A stretch of DNA of 64,000 bases, taken from positions 62,001 through 126,000 of the forward strand of contig JBMHBY010000006.1 in assembly GCA_049890195.1 (NCBI GenBank). The letters run 5' to 3'. Below the pieces are notes generated by a model. That model did no database searches. It was not told the origin of the DNA and saw nothing but the letters and a program-made list of their open reading frames with translations. How positions within the stretch are numbered: position 1 is the first letter of the stretch; every line of letters begins with the position of its first letter. Positions 55,025 through 63,571 of the stretch are shown here, one piece after another. Both the position numbers and the translations under genes were made by a program. This stretch comes from JAYQKL01 sp049890195 (GTDB lineage: Bacteria > Pseudomonadota > Alphaproteobacteria > RS24).

Positions 55025-55074
55025 ATATTTACAAAATTCATATTGATTTTTGTTAATTTTGTAAATATTGTAAA
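55025..55074 (+). promoter_or_regulatory. Candidate ScfR operator: 14-bp inverted repeat plus extra half-site
   Basis: ATATTTACAAAATT (55025-55038) and its exact complement (55055-55068) lie 44-87 bp before the regulator start. A third TTGTAAA follows at 55068-55074. A promoter-like TTGATT-17-TATTGT (55043-55071) overlaps the right arm, which would fit autorepression. RamB/ScfR proteins bind related TTTGCAAA-like sequences. The rest of the 308-bp aceA-regulator gap is AT-rich without a gene. Confidence 0.6.
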
Positions 55075-55111
55075 CTTTATAGATTAACCCCCTGTTTATG
55101 CTGGTCTTATT

Positions 55112-56566
55112 ATGGCAACCAAGGACAAAAACAAAAGCGGTTTTGTGGAAAGAAAATTGTTCGCCGGTGCCCGGATACGTCGCCTGCGCCGCGAATTACG
55201 GCTGACCCAGGCGGCCATGGCCGATGCGTTGGGTGTCTCAACCAGCTACCTGAACCTGATCGAACGCGACCAACGGCCAATTTCGGCCCAGATTCTTCTG
55301 CGTCTTGTTGAGGCTTTTGACATTGACCCGCGCGGGCTGGCCGGCGATGAGGAGGCCCGCGCCTATGCCCAACTGCGGGAGGTGTTTGCCGACCCCTTCT
55401 TTGCCGACAACCAGATCACAGAACAGGAAATCAAGGAAATCGCCGGGGTCAGCCCTGTCGCAGCAGATGCGATTGCCCGCCTGTTTCAGACGTTTCGGGA
55501 AAACACCACGACAACCAATATCCTTGCCCAACAGCTCGATGATAAAGGTCCGGGCGAACGCCATGCGATTGACCTGTCGCATGAAGAGGTGCGCGACTTC
55601 ATCAACCAGCAGTCAAACCATTTCGGCGCCTTGGACGAGGCGGCGGAGGCCCTGCACAGCAGCATTGGTCTGGATGCGGATGAACCATATCTGGTGTTAC
55701 GGAACTACCTGTCCGAACAGCATAGAATCAAGGTGCGCATCGCCGCCTCCGATGTGATGGGCAGCACCTTACGCCGCTATGACCACCACCGCCAGACTGT
55801 TTTCATCTCCGAACTTCTTGACCAACCGGGCCGATGCTTTCAATTGGCCTATGAGCTTGCCTACCTGGAAAACCGCACTTTGCTCGAGGATGAGGTCGAC
55901 TTGGCCGGTTTTGAAAATGAGGAAACCAAACGTCTGGCCCGAAAATCACTTGCCAATTATTATGCCGCCGCCCTGCTGATGCCCTATGAAGCTTTTTTGC
56001 GGACGGCGGAGGAAACAGGGTATGACATCACGCTGCTGGGCCGCAGGTTCGCCACAAGCTTTGAACAGGTCTGCCATCGCCTGACAACGCTGCAGCGTCC
56101 GGGCCTGAAAGGGATTCCGTTTTTTCTGATCCGCGTCGATAATGCCGGCAATATCTCCAAACGCTTTGCCGCAGCCGGGTTCCACTTTTCCCGCTTCGGC
56201 GGCACCTGCCCGCTTTGGCACATTCATGATGCCTTCCGTGTGCCGGGCCAGGTGCTGACCCAGGTCATCCAGATGGAGGACATGACCCGATATTTCTCCA
56301 TCGCCCGCACGGTGGGGCGCACTTCATCGGGCTTCGGGGTTCCCGGCAATCAGTTCGCCATCGGACTGGGGTGCGAAATCGCCCATGCCAAAAAGCTGAC
56401 TTACGCCGCGGGCCATGATTTCGAACAGACCGGCAATGACACATTGATCGGCGTGAATTGCCGCCTGTGCGAACGCCCGAACTGCCAACAGCGGGCCACA
56501 CCACCGATCAACCGGCCCATAAAGCTGAATGAGCAGGTGCGCGGCCTGAGCCCGTTTGATTTTTAA
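55112..56566 (+). CDS. ScfR/RamB-type transcriptional regulator
   Basis: 484-residue regulator: an N-terminal XRE helix-turn-helix (about residues 18-75, RIRRLRRELRLTQAAMADALGVS), a middle ImmA/IrrE-like domain, and a C-terminal DUF2083 domain ending with clustered cysteines CRLCERPNC (450-458). The metallopeptidase motif is degenerate (ELAYLE in place of HExxH). Relatives control acetate and short-chain fatty acid use, including isocitrate lyase. Divergent placement next to aceA supports that job here. The activator or repressor sense is unknown. Confidence 0.88.
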   Translation: MATKDKNKSGFVERKLFAGARIRRLRRELRLTQAAMADALGVSTSYLNLIERDQRPISAQILLRLVEAFDIDPRGLAGDEEARAYAQLREVFADPFFADNQITEQEIKEIAGVSPVAADAIARLFQTFRENTTTTNILAQQLDDKGPGERHAIDLSHEEVRDFINQQSNHFGALDEAAEALHSSIGLDADEPYLVLRNYLSEQHRIKVRIAASDVMGSTLRRYDHHRQTVFISELLDQPGRCFQLAYELAYLENRTLLEDEVDLAGFENEETKRLARKSLANYYAAALLMPYEAFLRTAEETGYDITLLGRRFATSFEQVCHRLTTLQRPGLKGIPFFLIRVDNAGNISKRFAAAGFHFSRFGGTCPLWHIHDAFRVPGQVLTQVIQMEDMTRYFSIARTVGRTSSGFGVPGNQFAIGLGCEIAHAKKLTYAAGHDFEQTGNDTLIGVNCRLCERPNCQQRATPPINRPIKLNEQVRGLSPFDF

Positions 56567-56630
56567 CACGGAGTTCTTGCCAAGACCCGGGCAATGGATT
56601 AGGAAAACGCAGGACAGATAAGGGCACCAC

Positions 56631-58118
56631 ATGGGCAAGAAGCAAAAAACCTTCAAACCGAAAGCGCGGATTCCTCGCGGCATGCGCGACATGGCCGGCG
56701 GCGAACTGGCCCTGCAATCAGGCATGATCAGTACCATTGCCGCGGTCTATGAGTCCTACGGCTTTGATGCGCTCGACACCTCCGCCTTCGAATATGCCGA
56801 TGCACTCGGCAAGTTTTTACCCGATGAGGACCGGCCCAATGAGGGGGTGTTCGCCCTGGAGGACGATGACGGCCAATGGTTGAGCCTGCGTTACGACCTG
56901 ACCGCACCATTGGCCCGCTATGTCGCCGAGCATTATGACCGCCTGCCGAAACCTTTTCGCCGCTATCAGTCAGGCTTTGTCTTCCGCAATGAGAAACCGG
57001 GCCCGGGACGATACCGCCAGTTCCTGCAATTCGACGCCGATACGGTCGGCGCCGCCGGCCAACAGGCCGACAGCGAAATCTGCGCCATGGCCGCCGACTG
57101 CATGGAGGCACTCGGTATTGCCCGGGGCGATTATGTCATCCGCGTCAACAACCGCAAAATTCTTGACGGTGTGCTCGAGGGCATCGGTCTGGACGCCACG
57201 CAGGAGGATTATGAAAGCCGCCGGCTGACCGTGCTGCGCGCCATGGATAAACTGGACCGGCTCGGGTCTGACGGCGTGCGCCAACTGCTCGGAGAGGGCC
57301 GCAAGGACGAAAGCGGCGACTTCACCAAAGGTGCGGGCCTGGATGACGCAGCCGCCGACAGCATCATCCGCTTTGTTGAGTCCGGCGGCACAACGCGTCT
57401 TGAGGTTCTGAACAAGCTGGCCGAACTGGTTGCAGACAGCACTGTGGGCATGGCCGGTATAGAGGAATTGCAAACAATGGACGCCATGCTCGACAGCCTT
57501 GGCTACGGCGCCGACCGGATCGCCTTCGACCCGTCCGTGGTCAGGGGACTGGGCTATTACACGGGGCCTGTATTTGAGATTGAGCTGACCTTTGAGGCCG
57601 AGAATGAGGACGGCACCTTGACCCGCTTCGGCGCCGTTGGCGGCGGCGGACGCTATGACGATCTCGTCAAACGCTTTAAAGGCGTTGAGATTCCAGCGAC
57701 CGGCATCTCCATCGGCGTCAGTCGGCTGGCCGCCGCCCTGACCCTGCTCGGCCAACAGGACAGCGCGGCCCCTGAACCGCTGGTTGTCGTGCTGGTCATG
57801 GACAAGGGGGCCATCAGCGAAACGGCCGCGCTGGTCCAGAATCTGCGCCAAGCCGGAATCCGCGCCGAAATGTATATGGGCGACAGCGGCATGAAGGCGC
57901 AGCTGCGCTATGCCGACAACCGCAAAGCCCGGCTGGTGGTTATGGAAGGCGAAGACGAACGCGCCAAAGGGGTGGTGACGGTCAAGGATCTTGAGCTTGG
58001 CAAGTCTAAATCGGCTGAAATCTCGGACAATGCCGAATGGCGTGCCTCAGCCCATGCCCAATTTGAGATCAAGAAAAATGAACTATCTGTAGAAATTCTT
58101 AAAGTTTTGAAACAATAA
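56631..58118 (+). CDS. hisS: Histidine-tRNA ligase, alphaproteobacterial type
   Basis: 495-residue class II synthetase, longer than the E. coli enzyme. Motif 2 reads FRNEKPGPGRYRQF (118-131), so the Gln that in E. coli reads the extra G-1 of tRNA-His is replaced. The histidine-binding motif is RGLGYYTG (305-312) where most enzymes have RGLDYY. These traits match alphaproteobacteria in which tRNA-His lacks G-1. It follows the regulator by 64 nt and precedes hisZ. Confidence 0.94.
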   Translation: MGKKQKTFKPKARIPRGMRDMAGGELALQSGMISTIAAVYESYGFDALDTSAFEYADALGKFLPDEDRPNEGVFALEDDDGQWLSLRYDLTAPLARYVAEHYDRLPKPFRRYQSGFVFRNEKPGPGRYRQFLQFDADTVGAAGQQADSEICAMAADCMEALGIARGDYVIRVNNRKILDGVLEGIGLDATQEDYESRRLTVLRAMDKLDRLGSDGVRQLLGEGRKDESGDFTKGAGLDDAAADSIIRFVESGGTTRLEVLNKLAELVADSTVGMAGIEELQTMDAMLDSLGYGADRIAFDPSVVRGLGYYTGPVFEIELTFEAENEDGTLTRFGAVGGGGRYDDLVKRFKGVEIPATGISIGVSRLAAALTLLGQQDSAAPEPLVVVLVMDKGAISETAALVQNLRQAGIRAEMYMGDSGMKAQLRYADNRKARLVVMEGEDERAKGVVTVKDLELGKSKSAEISDNAEWRASAHAQFEIKKNELSVEILKVLKQ

Positions 58119-58126
58119 GCAGATAA

Positions 58127-58197
58127 TTCAAATAATTTGAAGTTCATATAATTTGAAATTGCTATAAATTTTCAATTTACATGAATATTTTTTCATG
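58127..58197 (+). promoter_or_regulatory. AT-rich operator-like region before the HTH-HisZ gene
   Basis: The gap holds a perfect 15-bp palindrome TTCAAATAATTTGAA (58127-58141), a second copy of its right half ATAATTTGAA (58148-58157), and an inverted repeat CATGAA/TTCATG (58180-58197). The base composition is strikingly AT-rich against the flanking genes. It is a plausible binding site for the HTH domain encoded directly downstream. Confidence 0.5.
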
Positions 58198-58231
58198 GTA
58201 TGTCCATTTTATACGTTTAATGGAACAAGTC

Positions 58232-59389
58232 ATGTTGACCTCACCTGCAGACATTATCGACGCTTTGGGCGGCACAAAAAAAGTTGCTGAGATGCTGGGC
58301 GTCGGAGCTTCAGCGATCTCCAACTACCGGCGGGACGGGTTTCCGGCCGCCAAACATTACGCCCTCGCCAAGGCCTGTGAAGCGTCCGGGCTGACGGTTG
58401 ATGACCGGGTGTTTGGTGGCCAGCCCAGCGCCGCGCCGCGGCATTTCCGCTACAACAGCCCGGTCTCGGCGGACAATGAGCGGCTCGAAGCCTGGATTTC
58501 CGCCGGGTATCAACAGGTTGAGACCCCGATTTTGCAGCCCAGCGCGCCGTTCATCAACCGCATGGGCGCCGAAATGCAGCGCCGCCTCTATCGCTTCACC
58601 GACCCGGGCGGCGAGGAGTTGTGCCTGCGCCCTGACCTGACCATCCCGACCGTTCTGGATTATGTGCAGACCGGCCGGTTTGAGGAGGCGCGTCTGTGCT
58701 ATCACGGCACGGCTTTCCGCTATCAGCCCCGCGGGGCCGGCAAGCCGGAGGAGTTCACGCAAATGGGTCTGGAAGTCCTCAACGGCAAAACGGGGGACGC
58801 CGCCATTGAGGATGATGTAGAGGTGCTGACCAGACTTCTGGCGGTCATTCAGGCCGCGGGTGTGACCCGGTTCCAGATTGTTGTCAGTGCCGCCGCCGGC
58901 CATGACCGGGCCAAAGCTGTGCTCATCCCGCAGGAACGACTGGACAGCATCATCCCACCGCGGCCGGACGCCATGATTGGCGGGCGCAGCGGTGAAGCCA
59001 TCCGGGCGCGGCTGGCCGAGAAACAAAACCTCAATGACCGGTTGGCCCTGCAGAACCTGGAACAGGACGCGCAGACCGCCAATGACCGGACCTTGGCGCA
59101 GGTCGAGCAATGGATCACCCGCGCCAACGCTGGTTTGGGACTGCCGGTTGAGCGGTTCATCAAAACACCTGTCAACATGACCCGGATGCGTTATTACACC
59201 GGCTTGAGCTTTGAAATTCAGGTGCCGGAACTTGGTCCGCGCCAGGTCATTGCGTCAGGTGGGCGCTATGATGACCTTGTTCAAAGCCTCGGGGCGCCGC
59301 ATCAAATCCCGGCCGTCGGCGGTGCCGTCGCGCTGGAGCGGATGCAGGAAGCGGCAAGCCGGCAGGCGGCGCAAGGTGGTGTCTCATGA
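58232..59389 (+). CDS. hisZ: ATP phosphoribosyltransferase regulatory subunit with N-terminal HTH domain
   Basis: 385-residue protein. Residues about 70-385 are HisZ, the catalytically dead HisRS-like subunit that activates short HisG, with GGEELCLRPDLTIPTVL and RYQPRGAGKPEEFTQMGLEVLN. Residues 1-60 form a separate Cro-like helix-turn-helix domain (IIDALGGTKKVAEMLGVGAS, then AISNYRRDGFP). This fusion is unusual. In-frame ATGs at 58181, 58220 and 58232 exist. I use 58232, which has GGAA upstream and begins at the HTH domain. It overlaps hisG by ATGA. Confidence 0.9.
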   Translation: MLTSPADIIDALGGTKKVAEMLGVGASAISNYRRDGFPAAKHYALAKACEASGLTVDDRVFGGQPSAAPRHFRYNSPVSADNERLEAWISAGYQQVETPILQPSAPFINRMGAEMQRRLYRFTDPGGEELCLRPDLTIPTVLDYVQTGRFEEARLCYHGTAFRYQPRGAGKPEEFTQMGLEVLNGKTGDAAIEDDVEVLTRLLAVIQAAGVTRFQIVVSAAAGHDRAKAVLIPQERLDSIIPPRPDAMIGGRSGEAIRARLAEKQNLNDRLALQNLEQDAQTANDRTLAQVEQWITRANAGLGLPVERFIKTPVNMTRMRYYTGLSFEIQVPELGPRQVIASGGRYDDLVQSLGAPHQIPAVGGAVALERMQEAASRQAAQGGVS

Positions 59390-60393
59390 CTCAATCCCTG
59401 ATCATTGCGGTGCCGTCCAAAGGGCGGCTGGAGGAAAAGTCAGCCGAAATCTTCGAGCAGGCCGGCATGAAACCCAGGCGCGCAGGTGCGCGCGGGTACA
59501 CCGGCAAATTGGCGGGTTTTGACTCTGTCGAAATCTCCTATCTCTCGGCCGGCGAAATCGCTGCGCGCCTGCGGGACGGGTCGGTACATTTCGGCATCAC
59601 CGGCGAGGATTTGTTGCGCGAGGAGGTACCAGATCTGGAAAGCTCCATCCAGCTTGTCACCCCGCTCGGTTTCGGCCATGCCGATGTGGTCGTCGCCGTC
59701 CCGAATGGTTGGGTTGATGTCGCGACAATGGCTGACCTAGCGGAAGTGGCGTCTGATTTCAGGGCGCAAAACGGACGGCTGATGCGCGTAGCGACAAAAT
59801 ACATCCACCTGACCACGGACTATTTCGCCGCCCATAATGTGCAGGACATCCAGATTGTCTCCAGCTTCGGCGCCACCGAAGGCGCGCCGGCAAGCGGAGC
59901 GGCCGAGTTGATTGTTGACATCACCTCGACCGGAGCGACACTGGCCGCCAATGATCTGCGTGTCCCCGATGACGGCGTGATTTTGAAAAGCCAGGCCAAT
60001 CTGGCGGCCTCGCTGACGGCGGACTGGTCGCCGGAGGCACGGCAGGCGGCCAAGCGTATTTTGGCGCGGCTTGACGCATACCAGACCGCAGGAAAAATTA
60101 AACAGGTCACGTTCTTCTCTACTGGTGCAGGGGTATCCGCACGCAGAAGGATTAAGCTTGGGGAACGCGAAAATATTGCACGAAGATATGATGCAAAACC
60201 CATCTCTCATTCAACACAATCCAACATCGAGGCGGCAAGCGACACTTTTTTGGTCCCGGAGAAGGATTTACAGGAATTTGTGGATGAATGGATGGAGGTC
60301 GGTGAATACACACAAGCCATCGTGACCACACCAGACTTTTATTTCGAAAAACGCAACGAGATGTTCGAAAAGTTGGCCGGGGCGCTTGCATGA
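59386..60393 (+). CDS. hisG: ATP phosphoribosyltransferase catalytic subunit, extended
   Basis: 335-residue first enzyme of histidine synthesis. The N-terminal 225 residues match the short HisG that needs HisZ: VPSKGRLEEKSAEIFEQAG, ITGEDLLRE, MRVATKYIHLTTDYF and IVDITSTGATLAANDL. Short HisG usually ends there, but this one continues for about 110 residues that do not look like the ACT-like domain of long HisG. Base composition changes near 60090. It is coupled to hisZ and to the downstream transporter gene by ATGA overlaps. Confidence 0.92.
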   Translation: MTQSLIIAVPSKGRLEEKSAEIFEQAGMKPRRAGARGYTGKLAGFDSVEISYLSAGEIAARLRDGSVHFGITGEDLLREEVPDLESSIQLVTPLGFGHADVVVAVPNGWVDVATMADLAEVASDFRAQNGRLMRVATKYIHLTTDYFAAHNVQDIQIVSSFGATEGAPASGAAELIVDITSTGATLAANDLRVPDDGVILKSQANLAASLTADWSPEARQAAKRILARLDAYQTAGKIKQVTFFSTGAGVSARRRIKLGERENIARRYDAKPISHSTQSNIEAASDTFLVPEKDLQEFVDEWMEVGEYTQAIVTTPDFYFEKRNEMFEKLAGALA

Positions 60394-61157
60394 GCGTCAT
60401 CGCGCTGACCGTCATCTGGGCCGGGACTTTGTTTACGGCCGCGATGTCGAGCATTTTCGGCATGACCGGCGGCATGATCTTGATGGGCCTGCTGACCGCT
60501 GTTTTGTCCGTCAGCGCCACCATGGTTCTGCATGGGCTGATACAGTTGACCTCCAACAGCTACCGCGCCTGGCTCAACCGCGAGGCCGTGCGATGGGACA
60601 TCATTCGCGGCTACCTGCTGGGCAGCGCCGGTGCGGTCGCCCTGTTCCTCTATCTTGTCGCACGGTTTGACCGGCCCTCCCCGGCCATGGTGTATCTGTG
60701 CCTCGGCGCACTGCCTTTCGTGGCCTACGCCCTGCCGGCCAGCCTGCGGCTCGACATCACCCGCCCCTATATGGCGCCGGTCTCAGGCGTGTTGATCGGC
60801 ACCACCAATCTTGTTGCCGGCGTCGCCGGACCGCTGCTTGACGTGTTTTTCCAACGCAGCGGCCTGACCCGCCATGAGGTTGTGGCCAGCAAAGCCATGA
60901 CGCAGGTGATCGCCCACATCATCAAAATCCTGTTTTACGGCTATCTGGCCGAGACCTTCTCGCCGGCGGGAGAAGCGGTCTGGCCGGCCCTGTGGGTGTT
61001 GGCCGGATGTGTCGTGTTGTCCATTCTCGGCACCACACTTGGCAAAAAAATCCTGGATGCCATGACGGATACAAACTTTTTTATCTGGACCAGCCGGATT
61101 ATGGCCTGTGTCGGATTGACCTTCATCCTGCGCGGTGTGATGCTTCTTAACCCCTGA
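60390..61157 (+). CDS. TSUP (TauE/SafE) family membrane permease
   Basis: 255-residue protein with about seven or eight membrane helices and the paired TauE/SafE repeat layout (GMTGGMILMGLL in the first half, TTNLVAGVAGPLLDVFF in the second). Members export or import small sulfur-containing or organic anions. The substrate is unknown. The start overlaps the hisG stop by ATGA, so it is made with the histidine enzymes, although no functional tie is established. Confidence 0.85.
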   Translation: MSVIALTVIWAGTLFTAAMSSIFGMTGGMILMGLLTAVLSVSATMVLHGLIQLTSNSYRAWLNREAVRWDIIRGYLLGSAGAVALFLYLVARFDRPSPAMVYLCLGALPFVAYALPASLRLDITRPYMAPVSGVLIGTTNLVAGVAGPLLDVFFQRSGLTRHEVVASKAMTQVIAHIIKILFYGYLAETFSPAGEAVWPALWVLAGCVVLSILGTTLGKKILDAMTDTNFFIWTSRIMACVGLTFILRGVMLLNP

Positions 61158-61405
61158 ATGCGTTTGTCATGGCATGACTGCGCATCGGCGAACCGATACG
61201 CAGCCGTTGGACGATGACCAGCCAAAGGTAGGTGGGATGAACCTTCGGACCGGCAAACGCCAACATGCGGTCCGCACAGTTGAAAATAGGCAGAATTCAA
61301 TCGGCGGCTCAAGCCACTAAAACTCAATAAATTCAATGGGGAAAAGAAATTTTCATGAATTTTATTTTTTTTCCTAAAAAAAAATCGCTTTTTCTGGATT
61401 TTCCC

Positions 61406-61434
61406 CTTGAAACTCCCATTCCAGCCTCTTATGT
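61406..61434 (+). promoter_or_regulatory. Sigma-32 heat-shock promoter of groESL
   Basis: CTTG (61406-61409, within CCCCTTGAAA) and CTTATGT (61428-61434) are separated by 18 nt. This fits the alphaproteobacterial RpoH consensus CTTG-N17/18-CYTATNT. It gives a leader of about 90 nt. The remainder of the 375-bp gap from 61158 contains a short GTCATGGCATGAC palindrome (61168-61180) and A/T tracts (61355-61385) but no gene that I can support. Confidence 0.8.
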
Positions 61435-61500
61435 GATGCGTGGTGCATGGTCAAGCCTCACAAACCGGGGCCTGGCATGCGGGACAGAATTTAACAAAAT

Positions 61501-61514
61501 CGACCAATTGGTCG
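61501..61514. promoter_or_regulatory. 14-bp palindrome in the groES leader
   Basis: CGACCAATTGGTCG is a perfect 14-bp palindrome, 18 nt upstream of the groES ATG and directly before its GGAGGAG ribosome-binding site. No CIRCE (HrcA) element is seen in the region, so this may be an alternative operator or a small leader hairpin. The function is unproven. Confidence 0.45.
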
Positions 61515-61532
61515 GGCATTGGAGGAGACAAA

Positions 61533-61820
61533 ATGACTTTCCGCCCTTTACATGATCGCGTCCTTGTACGTCGCGTTGAAGAAGTCACCAAAACAGCCGG
61601 TGGCATCATCATTCCGGATACAGCCCAGGAAAAACCATCAGAAGGCGTTGTCGTCGCTGTCGGCAGCGGTGCACGCGCTGAAGACGGCACCGTCACACCG
61701 CTTGACGTCAAGGCCAAAGACAAGGTCCTGTTCGGCAAATGGTCCGGTACTGAGATTACCCTTGACGGGGAAGAACTGCTGATCATGAAAGAGTCCGACA
61801 TTCTCGGCATTATCGGCTAA
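61533..61820 (+). CDS. groES: Co-chaperonin GroES
   Basis: 95-residue GroES capping the GroEL folding chamber. It has the opening MTFRPLHDRVLVRR, the mobile loop EVTKTAGGIIIPDTAQEKPSEG and the end ESDILGIIG. The ATG at 61533 has GGAGGAG upstream. First gene of groESL, behind a sigma-32 promoter, 27 nt before groEL. Confidence 0.98.
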   Translation: MTFRPLHDRVLVRRVEEVTKTAGGIIIPDTAQEKPSEGVVVAVGSGARAEDGTVTPLDVKAKDKVLFGKWSGTEITLDGEELLIMKESDILGIIG

Positions 61821-61847
61821 CTCCATAAAATATAGAGAGACAGAAAA

Positions 61848-63488
<1,641 letters not shown>

Positions 63489-63521
63489 GTCATCCGCCGT
63501 CGCGCCTGCGACCGGCACAAG

Positions 63522-63554
63522 AAAACCCGCCCCCCTGAGGGGGCGGGTTTTTTT
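63522..63554 (+). terminator. Rho-independent terminator after groEL
   Basis: A 13-bp GC-rich stem (63522-63534 with 63539-63551) with a 4-nt loop is followed by a T run to 63554. It lies 34 nt after the groEL stop and before the convergent dehydrogenase gene. Confidence 0.92.
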
Positions 63555-63571
63555 ATTGTCTGTTAATCCTG

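Noticed and set aside
60061..60393. Frameshift as the cause of the HisG extension
   Set aside because: The frame is open throughout and ends in an ATGA overlap with the next gene, so a real longer protein is more likely than a broken end.
61355..61385. T-rich/A-rich arms as a terminator for the TSUP permease
   Set aside because: The stem would be only A-T pairs and lies 200 nt after the stop codon, so a Rho-independent role is not supported.
61158..61532. CIRCE (HrcA) element upstream of groES
   Set aside because: I looked for the TTAGCACTC/GAGTGCTAA repeat and found none.
61355..61555. 66-codon open frame before groES
   Set aside because: It covers the sigma-32 promoter and groES start, lacks a ribosome-binding site and resembles no protein family.
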